Notes: a model not told the origin generated them from the sequence alone. DNA of 64,000 bases from Winogradskyella psychrotolerans (GCF_018860565.1 NZ_JAHKPS010000025.1:124001-188000), one strand, 5' to 3'; positions 46,230-57,588 are shown, counted from the first letter of the stretch. Numbers and translations: made by a program.

Positions 46230-47768
46230 TTATTTTATCATTTTACTTAATATTCCCAAGACTCCACGGATTACTGTTGCACTGGTTAGAACCTTCACTA
46301 TAGGATTCATTCGTGTACTTTGTCTTCTAGTTGAGCTTGTTTTTCTTTTACTTTCGGCACGTTTTAAGGCTTCTTTTTCTTCTTTTGCTTTTTGTTTTAC
46401 CTCTTCTGCTTCGGCTTCTTCAATTTTTTTATTTAACATTTCATAAGCACTGTCCCTATCAATTTCTTGATTATACTTTTTAGCGAGTTTTGATTGTGCT
46501 AATAAGCTGGCCAATTCAGACTCTGTTAAAATATCCATTCTGCTCATTGGTGCACGTAACATTGTAGCGGCCAGAGGTGTTGGTTTTCCTTTTTCATCTA
46601 AAGCAGAGACTAAGGCTTCACCAATTCCTAATGATGTTAAAACTTCTGCTGTATCGTAATAATCCGTGTCAGGATAATTTTGAGCGGTTAATTTTATGGC
46701 TTTTCTGTCTTTTGCAGTAAACGCTCTTAAAGCGTGTTGTACTTTTAAACCCAGCTGCCCTAAAACAGCTTCAGGGACGTCAGTTGGATTCTGAGTAACA
46801 AAATATAATCCAACTCCTTTACTTCTAATAAGCTTTACAATACTTTCAATTTGATTTAATAGCGCGTCCGAAGCTTCATTAAAAATTAAATGTGCCTCAT
46901 CAATAAACATGATAAGTTCTGGTCGGCCACTATCTCCTTGTTCAGGAAAAGTAGAATAGATTTCAGCTAATAAACTCAACATAAACGTAGAGAATAATTT
47001 TGGCTTATCTTGAATATCAGTTAATCTAATAATGTTAATATAACCGCGTCCATTCTCATCAATGCGCAATAAATCTTGTGTATCAAATGAGGTTTCGCCA
47101 AAGAACAAATCGCCACCTTGTTGTTCTATTTCTATTAATTTTCTAAGAATAGCACCTGTTGAAGCGGTAGAAATACGCCCATAAGATTCTTCAAATTCTT
47201 TTTTACCTTCATTAGTAGCATATTGTAAAATTTTCTTGAAATCTTTGAGGTCTAATAAAGGTAAATGGTTGTCGTCACAATATTTGAAAATTACGGAAAT
47301 GATTCCGGCTTGGGTTTCTGTAACGTCTAATATTCTCGAAATTAAAACAGGTCCAAATTCACTTATAGTTGCTCTTAATCGAACTCCATCTTGTTCAGAT
47401 AAGGTCATTACTTCTACGGGAAAAGCTTTTGGCTCAAAGGGTAAACCTATTTGCGCATGGCGTTCATCAATCTTTGCATGTCCAGGACTAGGTTTTGCTA
47501 AACCACTTAAATCTCCTTTGATATCCATAAGTAAAACAGGAACTCCTTTTTCAGAAAGATTTTCTGCTAAAACTTGTAATGTTTTTGTCTTTCCAGTACC
47601 TGTTGCACCAGCAATAAGACCGTGTCTGTTCATGGTTTTTAATGGTACGTTTACAAAAGTGTTAGTCATGGTTTTACCATCTAGCATAGCAGAACCTAAG
47701 GTAATATAATCACCTCTAAACGTGTTTCCGTCGTTGATGTCTTTTATGAAAGCTTCAGAATTCTTCAT
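46230..47768 (-). CDS. HerA-like / DUF853 (YjgR) ATPase
   Basis: 512 residues. RecA-type ATPase with Walker A GATGTGKTKTLQ, Walker B LIMFIDEAHLIF, and the DUF853 hallmarks VLLMDIKGDLSGLAKPSPGH and GLYFVTQNPTDVPEAVLGQL. A Lys/Glu-rich C-terminal coiled coil (EAEAEEVKQKAKEEKEALKR) and basic tail follow. Members are related to HerA DNA translocases; physiological role unclear. First gene of a six-gene minus-strand run. Confidence 0.9.
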   Translation of the reverse strand: MKNSEAFIKDINDGNTFRGDYITLGSAMLDGKTMTNTFVNVPLKTMNRHGLIAGATGTGKTKTLQVLAENLSEKGVPVLLMDIKGDLSGLAKPSPGHAKIDERHAQIGLPFEPKAFPVEVMTLSEQDGVRLRATISEFGPVLISRILDVTETQAGIISVIFKYCDDNHLPLLDLKDFKKILQYATNEGKKEFEESYGRISTASTGAILRKLIEIEQQGGDLFFGETSFDTQDLLRIDENGRGYINIIRLTDIQDKPKLFSTFMLSLLAEIYSTFPEQGDSGRPELIMFIDEAHLIFNEASDALLNQIESIVKLIRSKGVGLYFVTQNPTDVPEAVLGQLGLKVQHALRAFTAKDRKAIKLTAQNYPDTDYYDTAEVLTSLGIGEALVSALDEKGKPTPLAATMLRAPMSRMDILTESELASLLAQSKLAKKYNQEIDRDSAYEMLNKKIEEAEAEEVKQKAKEEKEALKRAESKRKTSSTRRQSTRMNPIVKVLTSATVIRGVLGILSKMIK

Positions 47769-47931
47769 GAGTCAGAAAATTTGGATAAAAATAATGTAAT
47801 TTTAATCAAGTATGAAATAGTTTTAGATTGCAGTCTTAGTATTTATCAGCAATTAATACTTAATCTTGTTTTGATAGTATAAGAATGTTTAATTATTACT
47901 CAGAGTTTACTGCCTACTGCTTACTTATTAA

Positions 47932-47939
47932 TATATTTG
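47932..47939 (+). promoter_or_regulatory. -7 box of queE
   Basis: TATATTTG lies only seven bases before the queE ATG, so the mRNA would be leaderless or nearly so. Confidence 0.5.
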
Positions 47940-47946
47940 CAGCCTT

Positions 47947-48579
47947 ATGACAAGAAGAGAACGACAAGAGTTAATAGATAAAGGGCTATTATTGCCTTTA
48001 ATGGAAGAATTTTACACCATTCAAGGCGAAGGATTTCACAAAGGTACTGCTGCTTATTTTGTGAGAATTGGAGGCTGTGATGTAGGTTGTCATTGGTGCG
48101 ATGTTAAAGAAAGTTGGTTAGCAGAATTACATCCGCCTACAGAAACAGAAAAGATTGTTGAAAATGCGGTTAAATATAGCGACACCATTATTGTAACAGG
48201 TGGTGAGCCATTAATGTGGGATATGGGACCTTTAACAGCTCAGTTAAAAGCTAAAGGAGTGCAAACACATATCGAAACCTCTGGGGCTTACAAATTATCA
48301 GGAGAATGGGATTGGATTTGTCTGTCGCCTAAAAAAATGAAATTACCAACAGAAGACGTTTCTAAAAAAGCAAACGAACTGAAATGTATCATATATAATA
48401 AAGACGATTTTAAGTTTGCAGAAGAACAGGCTACTAAGGTAAATGAGGGCTGTATTTTGTATTTACAACCAGAGTGGAGTAAACGCGATAAAATGATGCC
48501 GTTAATTGTGGAGTACGTTATGGCAAACCCAAAATGGAAAGTGTCTCTTCAAACGCATAAGTATTTGAATATCCCTTAA
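47947..48579 (+). CDS. queE: 7-carboxy-7-deazaguanine synthase
   Basis: 210 residues, radical-SAM enzyme of queuosine precursor synthesis (CPH4 to CDG). Begins close to EEFYTIQGEGFHKGTAAYFV and contains the cluster motif CDVGCHWC (CX3CX2C), TGGEPLMWDM and HIETSGAYKLSGEWDWICLS. Normal length. Preceded by a -7 box almost adjacent to the ATG. Confidence 0.95.
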   Translation: MTRRERQELIDKGLLLPLMEEFYTIQGEGFHKGTAAYFVRIGGCDVGCHWCDVKESWLAELHPPTETEKIVENAVKYSDTIIVTGGEPLMWDMGPLTAQLKAKGVQTHIETSGAYKLSGEWDWICLSPKKMKLPTEDVSKKANELKCIIYNKDDFKFAEEQATKVNEGCILYLQPEWSKRDKMMPLIVEYVMANPKWKVSLQTHKYLNIP

Positions 48580-48636
48580 AATTCAAATAGATAGTTATTG
48601 CATTTGTCCTGTAAATTATTACATATACAATAGTGT

Positions 48637-48644
48637 TATATTTG
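48637..48644 (+). promoter_or_regulatory. -7 box before the 49-aa ORF
   Basis: TATATTTG at 48637-48644, 17 bases before the ATG at 48662. The -33 element is not clear. Confidence 0.4.
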
Positions 48645-48661
48645 TTAAACTTAGAGAAGTA

Positions 48662-48811
48662 ATGGCACAGACACGATATTTCTCTTTTAATCCTTTGGAT
48701 AAAACAATAGGTAATTATGACACTTATTCTAATACAGAAACGGTAGCGTTAACGGCTAGAGTAGGTGATAAAGCAGGTACAATGGCTACAAAAGATGTAA
48801 GATTTTATTAG
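48662..48811 (+). CDS. Candidate 49-residue protein
   Basis: The ORF begins MAQTRYFSFNPLDKTIGNYD and ends VGDKAGTMATKDVRFY. It is framed by a -7 box 17 bases upstream and a strong terminator 15 bases downstream, which is what a real independent gene would have. No membrane segment or known domain. I do not recognise it; it could also be the end of a lost larger gene. Confidence 0.45.
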   Translation: MAQTRYFSFNPLDKTIGNYDTYSNTETVALTARVGDKAGTMATKDVRFY

Positions 48812-48825
48812 AGTATATATGAAAC

Positions 48826-48860
48826 AAAAAAAACGCCTTGAGAAATCAGGGCGTTTTTTT
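48826..48860. terminator. Bidirectional terminator
   Basis: Stem AACGCCTTG / CAGGGCGTT with an AGAAAT loop, an A run on the left and a T run on the right. It can end the 49-aa ORF transcript on plus and the DUF2911 transcript on minus. Confidence 0.85.
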
Positions 48861-48877
48861 GTATATGCCAGATAGAT

Positions 48878-49423
48878 TTAACCTTTAAAAGGCACAGCAA
48901 CTCTCACAGTTCCCCAGCCTAAATGCATATTAATTCCGTTGTCAGATTTATTAAATGCAATAGAAAATGCTTCTAAAGATTCTTTTGCTTCTGTAACGGG
49001 TACTTTTAGACGTGCAACATCATTTTTTTCATTATAAGAATAACTTCCCCAAACATTTAAGTCTGTGCTAATAATTGCTGTCCATTCTTCTTTTCCAGGA
49101 ATGACATAAAAAGTATAAGTTCCTGCTTTTATCTCTTTATTTCCAAACATCAGGTCTTTATAAAGTGTAATTTCGGCAGCTTCATTTGCTCCTGTTCTCC
49201 ATACTTCCCCGTTTTTTACTAATTCACCTACCGAGCGATTATTTAACTGTGGACGACTATAGGCGATTTTTATTATTTTGTTTGAATCTTTGTAATTAGA
49301 AGGGAAAGCGGCAACATCCATAGGACTCTTATCTAAGCCTTTAAATTCTTGTGCACCAACATTAAATGTAAATAACATTAAAAAGGCAAAAGCGATTGAA
49401 GTCATTAAATTTGATTTTTTCAT
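48878..49423 (-). CDS. DUF2911 exported protein
   Basis: 181 residues with signal peptide (IAFAFLMLFTFNVGAQ) and the DUF2911 pattern: IAYSRPQLNNRSVGELVKNG, VWRTGANEAAEITLYKDLMF, KAGTYTFYVIPGKEEWTAII and a C-terminal LGWGTVRVAVPF. Widespread in Bacteroidetes, function unknown. Confidence 0.88.
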   Translation of the reverse strand: MKKSNLMTSIAFAFLMLFTFNVGAQEFKGLDKSPMDVAAFPSNYKDSNKIIKIAYSRPQLNNRSVGELVKNGEVWRTGANEAAEITLYKDLMFGNKEIKAGTYTFYVIPGKEEWTAIISTDLNVWGSYSYNEKNDVARLKVPVTEAKESLEAFSIAFNKSDNGINMHLGWGTVRVAVPFKG

Positions 49424-49698
49424 AAGTAATACTGTGTTTTAGATTTTGTTAAAAATAGTTTTTAATTCTATGAATAGTCGCAATTACATATTAAAATTTA
49501 CATATTCATAGTAAAACTAATAATTTCGAGATGAGTTAGTTTTAAAACAATATGTATTATGTGTTTAAAGTTTTAAATTGAAACCATTTAGTTGTATTGT
49601 GTTTTAAATATGAAAGTTTAATTTCATATTTGTCCTATAATTAATAATGCAAGGGCTAAGCTTAATTGAAGCCAAATTCAAATAAAAAAATAAAAGTT

Positions 49699-51372
49699 AT
49701 GTGCGGAATAGTATGTGCGTTCGATATAAAACAGAAAGTTGAAGATTTAAGACCTCAGGTTTTAGAAATGGCAAAAACCATTCGTCATCGTGGACCAGAC
49801 TGGAGTGGAATTTATAGTGATGAAAAAGTGATCATGGCACACGAACGTTTAGCTATTGTTGATCCAGCCTCAGGGAAGCAACCTTTGTTGAGTCCTGACC
49901 AAAAACTAATTCTTGCAGCTAATGGAGAAATATATAACCATAGAGCTTTGCGACAACAATTTGAAGGAAAATACGATTTCCAAACTCAAAGTGATTGTGA
50001 AGTAATTTTAGCCTTATACCAAGAAAAAGGAGTGGATTTCGTAGATGAAATGAACGGTATCTTTGGTTTTGCTATATACGACGTAGAAAAAGATGAATAT
50101 TTTATCGCTAGAGATCATATGGGAATTATTCCTTTATATATAGGTTGGGATAAAAATGGAACTTTTTATGTCGCTTCAGAATTAAAAGCGCTAGAAGGTA
50201 TTTGTACTAAAATTGAATTATTTCCTCCAGGACACTACATGTCTAGTAAAGATGGCGAATTTGTAAAATGGTATAAACGCGATTGGACGGACTATGATGC
50301 TGTAAAAGATAACGAAACAAGTATAGAAGAAGTAAAGCAGGCCTTAGAAGATGCTGTACATAGACAACTAATGAGTGATGTGCCGTATGGTGTATTGTTG
50401 TCTGGTGGTTTGGATTCATCTGTAACCTCTGCTATTGCTAAAAAATATTCAGAAAGACGTATCGAAGCGGATGACAAAGAAAAAGCATGGTACCCTCAAT
50501 TACATTCGTTTTCAGTTGGATTAGAGGGTTCGCCTGATTTGGCGGCAGCTAAAAAAGTGGCAGACCATATAGGAACTGTGCATCACGAAATTAAATTTAC
50601 CATCCAAGAGGGTTTAGATGCAATTAAAGATGTGATTTACAATATTGAAACATACGATATTACTACAATACGTTCGTCTACACCAATGTATTTAATGGCA
50701 AGAGTGATTAAATCGATGGGAATTAAAATGGTATTATCTGGTGAAGGAGCAGATGAGTTATTTGGTGGGTATTTATATTTTCATAAAGCACCAAATGCAC
50801 AAGAATTTCATGAAGAAACGGTTCGTAAATTAGATAAGTTGCACATGTATGATTGTTTAAGAGCAAACAAAAGTTTGGCCGCTTGGGGAATAGAAGGTCG
50901 TGTACCATTTTTAGATAAAGAATTTATGGATGTGGCTATGCGTATTAACCCAAGTGATAAAATGATTAATGGAGAGCGTATGGAAAAATGGGTCGTTCGT
51001 AAAGCGTTTGAAGATATGATTCCAGAAAGCGTAGCATGGCGACAAAAAGAACAATTTTCTGATGGAGTAGGCTATAGCTGGATTGATACTCTAAAGGAAT
51101 TAGTTGAAAAAGAAATAACTGATGAACAAATAGAAAATGCATCATTCCGTTTTCCAATAAACACACCTTTAAATAAAGAAGAGTATTATTACAGAACTAT
51201 TTTTGAAGGACATTTTCCAAGTGATGCCGCTGCTTTAAGTGTACCACAAGAGGCAAGTGTGGCTTGTAGCACAGCAACAGCTTTAGAATGGGATGAAGCC
51301 TTTAAAAACATGAATGACCCATCGGGTAGAGCAGTAGCTAAGGTGCATTCAGATTCTTATGTCAAAGCTTAA
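49699..51372 (+). CDS. asnB: Asparagine synthetase B (glutamine-hydrolysing)
   Basis: 557 residues from the ATG at 49699, which puts the catalytic Cys at position 2 after Met removal (MCGIVCAF); the upstream TTG at 49666 would bury it. Glutaminase domain (KTIRHRGPDWSG, AANGEIYNHRAL, QSDCEVILALY), then synthetase domain with PP-loop LLSGGLDSSVTSA and LSGEGADELFGGY. Makes asparagine from aspartate, glutamine and ATP. Strong terminator follows. Confidence 0.96.
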   Translation: MCGIVCAFDIKQKVEDLRPQVLEMAKTIRHRGPDWSGIYSDEKVIMAHERLAIVDPASGKQPLLSPDQKLILAANGEIYNHRALRQQFEGKYDFQTQSDCEVILALYQEKGVDFVDEMNGIFGFAIYDVEKDEYFIARDHMGIIPLYIGWDKNGTFYVASELKALEGICTKIELFPPGHYMSSKDGEFVKWYKRDWTDYDAVKDNETSIEEVKQALEDAVHRQLMSDVPYGVLLSGGLDSSVTSAIAKKYSERRIEADDKEKAWYPQLHSFSVGLEGSPDLAAAKKVADHIGTVHHEIKFTIQEGLDAIKDVIYNIETYDITTIRSSTPMYLMARVIKSMGIKMVLSGEGADELFGGYLYFHKAPNAQEFHEETVRKLDKLHMYDCLRANKSLAAWGIEGRVPFLDKEFMDVAMRINPSDKMINGERMEKWVVRKAFEDMIPESVAWRQKEQFSDGVGYSWIDTLKELVEKEITDEQIENASFRFPINTPLNKEEYYYRTIFEGHFPSDAAALSVPQEASVACSTATALEWDEAFKNMNDPSGRAVAKVHSDSYVKA

Positions 51373-51393
51373 ATGAGAATTAAATAACGAAGT

Positions 51394-51427
51394 AAAAAGA
51401 CCAATCAAAAAAGATTGGTCTTTTTTA
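51394..51427 (+). terminator. asnB terminator
   Basis: Stem AAAGACCAATC / GATTGGTCTTT with an A-rich loop and T run, about 25 bp after the asnB stop. Confidence 0.9.
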
Positions 51428-51467
51428 TATGTAGCATTGTTGTAATTTCATAATCTTAATTGTATCA

Positions 51468-51887
51468 ATGTTATTACCAGATTTTAAAAAATTTCTTATT
51501 GAAAAAGACGGATGATCTGAAGAGGAATTCGCCCAAATACCCCTTTTATAAAAACGAAAAGAGTTGCTAATCACGAGTTCTTATTAAAATCAGGAGAGGT
51601 TTGTTCACATTCTTTTTTTTTTTTTTTTTTTTGAAGAGCTTTCAACTTACTATATAGATGCTATTGAGGATACATTAACTGTAATGTTAGATGAAGAATT
51701 TGTTAATGAGGTGGTCAAAGTCAATTCAAATTTTAGAATTCAAAACGAAAAACTATTACAGAATCACATTCGACATTTATAGAAACATACCGGTTTGTTA
51801 ATAGGAGCTTCTGCAAAAGTAAGATACCTGGAATTTGTCAATATGTATCCAGATACCATGTTACGTGTACCACAATGGATGACTTAA
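51468..51887 (+). pseudogene. Crp/Fnr-family regulator, heavily decayed
   Basis: Starts MLLPDFKKFLIEKDG then a TGA where a Trp codon would fit, continues SEEEFAQIPLL and KRKELLIT, and in another frame EFLLKSGEVCSHSF (cNMP-fold start). A run of 20 T (51613-51632) replaces most of the beta-roll. After it EELSTYYIDAIEDTLTVMLD leads to an internal TAG, then ASAKVRYLEFVNMYPDTMLR and VPQWM, the linker just before the HTH, with a stop where IASYLGI would follow. The HTH is gone. Dead gene. Confidence 0.75.
51613..51632. repeat. Homopolymer run of 20 T
   Basis: Uninterrupted T20, longer than any other run in the window, inside the Crp/Fnr relic. Such runs slip readily and are also a common site of assembly error. 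Confidence 0.9.
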
Positions 51888-51914
51888 TAGATGAGGTTAA
51901 AGTCTAAATCTGTT

Positions 51915-51938
51915 TTTTATAAATCGATTTATAAAAAG
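51915..51938. repeat. 24-bp perfect palindrome
   Basis: TTTTTATAAATC followed directly by its reverse complement GATTTATAAAAA. No spacer, so it could be a two-fold operator or a cruciform or weak terminator. It lies between the Crp/Fnr relic and gyrB. Confidence 0.6.
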
Positions 51939-54338
<2,400 letters not shown>

Positions 54339-54360
54339 GTATTAATAATTTAATATATAA

Positions 54361-54390
54361 AAAAAAACACCCACTTTTGGGTGTTTTTTT
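54361..54390 (+). terminator. gyrB terminator
   Basis: Stem AAACACCCA / TGGGTGTTT with a CTTT loop and T run, about 20 bp after gyrB. Confidence 0.9.
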
Positions 54391-54555
54391 GTGCCTTTAT
54401 TTTTCTGATTTTTATAATATCAAATAATAAAAAATCATCGCTTTTAAGCTTATTTAGTATAAGGTTCGTAGGCTAATTATCCATGTATGTGATGAAAATA
54501 AATCATTTTTATGATTATTTTTATAATTTAGGCCTATGTAAAAACCACTATTGCT

Positions 54556-55599
54556 ATGAGAAAATTTATCACTTTAATTGTTGTTATTGCTAGTGTGCAA
54601 TTAACTAAAGCCCAGGATTTAGAAACTATTTTGCTTGCTTCAGAGGATGCTAGTTTGCTTACGCAAAATTATTTAAATCCAGCAATGGTGGGATTAATGT
54701 ATAGTATGAATGGTGGTTGGGCAACAACAGCAAAAGTTCATAAAAAGTTTGGCTTTGATATTACTATTGGTGTTAATGCCTCTTTTGTACCAGATGCAGC
54801 TAAAACATTTGCATTTAATCCAGCAGATTACCCTTTTTTATCTGTAGCAAGTGGACAAAACAAGTTACCAACAGTAATGAGCGAGGATGATACAGAGGCG
54901 ACTATAGATGTTTCAATACCAAATGGAGATGGCACCTCTAGAGTAATAAGTTTTGATATGCCTGGAGGTATTACAGAAGATTTACCTGTAAATGCAGTGC
55001 CTGCTCCAACAGTGCAAATTGGGTTTGGATTACCATTTAAAACAGATATTAAGGCGCGTTTTGTGCCAACTCAAAATTATGATGATGTTGAAGCTAAGCT
55101 GCTTGGTTTTGGATTGCAGCACGACTTAACACAATATTTAGGCCCCTTAGATAAATTGCCGCTTAGTGTATCTGTTTTAGGTGCATTTACGAGTATGAGT
55201 GTCACTTATGCAATGTCAGATACCGATAATTCTGATAACGTTTTTGTTACAAATGGCGAAGCAGAATTTAAAATGAATACATGGACGGTTCAGGCATTAG
55301 CTTCTTTAGATTTTAAATTAATTACATTCTACGGAAGTCTTGGTTATAACAACGGAAAGACAACAGCTAAAATGAAAGGAGATTATACACTAACTTACGA
55401 TGTAGAAGATAGTAATGGGAACCAAATGGGGACGGTTCAAGAAGAGATAAGCGACCCTATAAATTTAAATTTTGAGGCAAATGGAATGAGAGCAACATTA
55501 GGCACAAGATTAAATTTAGGATTCTTTAAAATATTTGGCGATTATACGTTTCAAAAATATAATACAGCTACAGTTGGTATAGCGTTGAGCTTCAGATAA
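54556..55599 (+). CDS. DUF6588-type outer-membrane beta-barrel protein
   Basis: 347 residues with signal peptide (TLIVVIASVQLTKAQ) and an OM barrel-like pattern. Starts with LLASEDASLLTQNYLNPAMV and SMNGGWATTAKVHKKFGFDI, which resembles the DUF6588 family found beside gyrB and mdh in flavobacteria. Function unknown. Confidence 0.75.
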   Translation: MRKFITLIVVIASVQLTKAQDLETILLASEDASLLTQNYLNPAMVGLMYSMNGGWATTAKVHKKFGFDITIGVNASFVPDAAKTFAFNPADYPFLSVASGQNKLPTVMSEDDTEATIDVSIPNGDGTSRVISFDMPGGITEDLPVNAVPAPTVQIGFGLPFKTDIKARFVPTQNYDDVEAKLLGFGLQHDLTQYLGPLDKLPLSVSVLGAFTSMSVTYAMSDTDNSDNVFVTNGEAEFKMNTWTVQALASLDFKLITFYGSLGYNNGKTTAKMKGDYTLTYDVEDSNGNQMGTVQEEISDPINLNFEANGMRATLGTRLNLGFFKIFGDYTFQKYNTATVGIALSFR

Positions 55600-55623
55600 A
55601 ATTAGATCTTAAAACAAGAGACA

Positions 55624-55650
55624 AAAGCACAAGATTTACTCTTGTGCTTT
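55624..55650 (+). terminator. Terminator after the DUF6588 gene
   Basis: Stem AAAGCACAAGA / TCTTGTGCTTT with a TTTAC loop, 25 bp after the stop; the T run is short. Confidence 0.75.
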
Positions 55651-55729
55651 CTTCGTTTAAAGCAATTTTATTCGTAATTTTACAATCATTTAAAACAATT
55701 AGTTTCACATAATAAAACATATAAAACAA

Positions 55730-56656
55730 ATGAAAGTAACCGTAGTTGGCGCAGGAGCTGTAGGGGCAAGTTGTGCAGAGTATATTGCAATTAAAAACTT
55801 TGCTTCAGAAGTTGTAATTTTAGATATTAAAGAAGGCTATGCAGAAGGTAAGGCAATGGACTTAATGCAATGTGCATCTTTAAATGGGTTTGATACTAAA
55901 ATTACAGGAAGTACAAACGATTATTCTAAAACAGCAAATAGTGATATTTGTGTAATTACTTCTGGTATTCCTCGTAAACCAGGTATGACACGTGAAGAAT
56001 TAATAGGTATTAACGCAGGTATTGTAAAAACAGTATCAACAAGTTTAGTAGAGCATTCTCCAAATACAATTATTATTGTTGTAAGTAATCCAATGGATAC
56101 AATGACGTATTTGGTACACAAAACTACAGGTTTACCAAAACACAGAATTATAGGAATGGGTGGAGCGTTAGATTCTGCACGTTTTAAATACAGATTAGCT
56201 GAAGCATTAGAAGCACCTATTAGTGATGTAGATGGTATGGTAATCGGTGGTCATAGTGATAAAGGTATGGTGCCATTAACATCTCATGCAACTAGAAACA
56301 GTATTAAAGTTTCTGAATTTTTATCAGAAGAACGCTTAAACCAAGTAAAAGAAGATACTAAAGTTGGAGGAGCAACACTAACAAAATTATTAGGTACTTC
56401 AGCTTGGTATGCTCCAGGTGCTGCAGTAAGTGGCTTAGTTCAGGCTATTGCTTGTGACCAAAAGAAAATATTTCCATGTTCAGCCTTGTTAGATGGTGAA
56501 TATGGTTTAAACGATTTATGTATTGGTGTACCAGTAATCTTAGGTAGAAAAGGAATTGAAAAGATTGTAGACGTACCTTTAAGTGCTGCTGAAAAAGCAC
56601 ATATGGTAGAAAGTGCAGAAGGTGTAAAAAAGACTAATGGATTATTAGAACTTTAA
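55730..56656 (+). CDS. mdh: Malate dehydrogenase
   Basis: 308 residues, LDH-like MDH. NAD-binding GAGAVGASCAEYIAIK, ITSGIPRKPGMTREEL (substrate Arg), VVSNPMDTMTYLV, the active-site His in GMVIGGHSDKGMVPL. Oxidises malate to oxaloacetate for citrate synthase (gltA at 11854). Normal length. Confidence 0.96.
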   Translation: MKVTVVGAGAVGASCAEYIAIKNFASEVVILDIKEGYAEGKAMDLMQCASLNGFDTKITGSTNDYSKTANSDICVITSGIPRKPGMTREELIGINAGIVKTVSTSLVEHSPNTIIIVVSNPMDTMTYLVHKTTGLPKHRIIGMGGALDSARFKYRLAEALEAPISDVDGMVIGGHSDKGMVPLTSHATRNSIKVSEFLSEERLNQVKEDTKVGGATLTKLLGTSAWYAPGAAVSGLVQAIACDQKKIFPCSALLDGEYGLNDLCIGVPVILGRKGIEKIVDVPLSAAEKAHMVESAEGVKKTNGLLEL

Positions 56657-56843
56657 TTATATCAATAGATTAATTATTTCACAATAGCCTTGCTAACTCA
56701 TCAGTTGGTGAGGTTTTTGTTTTAATTAGGGTAAGTTTATGAGATTTTACCCGAAGATGTGACCAAAATAGAAGATTTGTAGGGCATAAATTTCAAAATA
56801 TTTAGAATAAAGACGGTTGAAATACAGTCTTTATTTTTTTGTC

Positions 56844-56851
56844 TATATTTG
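56844..56851 (+). promoter_or_regulatory. -7 box of the SecD-like gene
   Basis: TATATTTG ends four bases before the ATG at 56856, so the transcript would be leaderless. Confidence 0.45.
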
Positions 56852-56855
56852 GGGC

Positions 56856-57467
56856 ATGAAAACCAAACTGAAATTTGGAATATTAGCTTTACTCTTAGCG
56901 TTTTTAGGAACGTTTATAGAGCATACAACGCTACCAAATCAACAGATTGTAATTCAGTTTTCAGATACGTCTATTACAGCTGAAGATACTGAAAATGCTA
57001 TTGAAGCCATTCAAGGCAAATTACAAAGTATTGGTGTTACTCAAATTCAGATTGGTCAAAATAATAAAGGTCAGCTTAGAATTACCTATCATAGTGATGC
57101 TAATGTGGCTTATATTCAGAAGACACTTTTTAACGTTGAAGAGTTAAAGTTAGCTTACAATTCCTCTCAAAACCATTCAAATAATTTTCCAGAGAAGAAA
57201 GGTGTAAAAAACTATGAGCTTAATATTTCTGAAATAAAGACAGGTAGTGATATTGATTGGAGTTTTGAAGGAACTCAAGTTGCAGAGATAAATCAAAAGA
57301 CAGACCACTCCAAACCACTAAAAGTTAATTATTCAAGCGAACTGAATAATACAAAACAAAGTAACAACACTGTTAATGTTGCTGTTATAGTAAATACGGC
57401 TATTGCCAATGCAATAGATAATATATCCTATAAAATTCCTGAAGTTAGAGCAGGGCCAACCGTTTAA
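56856..57467 (+). CDS. Orphan SecD P1-head-like membrane-anchored protein
   Basis: 203 residues from ATG 56856 (a start at 56817 would overlap the -7 box). One N-terminal membrane anchor (FGILALLLAFLGTFIEH), then a periplasmic domain with AENAIEAIQGKLQSIG-like helix (seen as TENAIEAIQGKLQSIGV) and strands IQIGQNNKGQLRITYHSD. This resembles the P1 base repeat of SecD (compare VLRKRIDKFGVTSPNIQRLG in the neighbouring SecDF). No further TM helices. Immediately upstream of secDF but with separate promoters. Function unknown. Confidence 0.6.
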   Translation: MKTKLKFGILALLLAFLGTFIEHTTLPNQQIVIQFSDTSITAEDTENAIEAIQGKLQSIGVTQIQIGQNNKGQLRITYHSDANVAYIQKTLFNVEELKLAYNSSQNHSNNFPEKKGVKNYELNISEIKTGSDIDWSFEGTQVAEINQKTDHSKPLKVNYSSELNNTKQSNNTVNVAVIVNTAIANAIDNISYKIPEVRAGPTV

Positions 57468-57560
57468 AAAAAACTGTTCTTTCTAAAAGAATTTTTACTT
57501 CATTCCAAGTCTTTCTTATTCAATAGAAACGACTAAAAATCAAAATCATAAAAAACATTG

Positions 57561-57588
57561 TTGAATTATAGTGTATACTCTATATTTG
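57561..57588 (+). promoter_or_regulatory. secDF promoter
   Basis: TTG at 57561-57563, a 17-base spacer and TATATTTG at 57581-57588; the start codon is 38 bases downstream. Confidence 0.6.

Noticed and set aside
47236..47709. 157-codon frame opposite the HerA-like gene
   Set aside because: Shadow of the ATPase gene; no domain and no start signals.
56688..56722. Possible terminator after mdh
   Set aside because: The stem needs several G-U pairs and mismatches; too weak to list as a feature.
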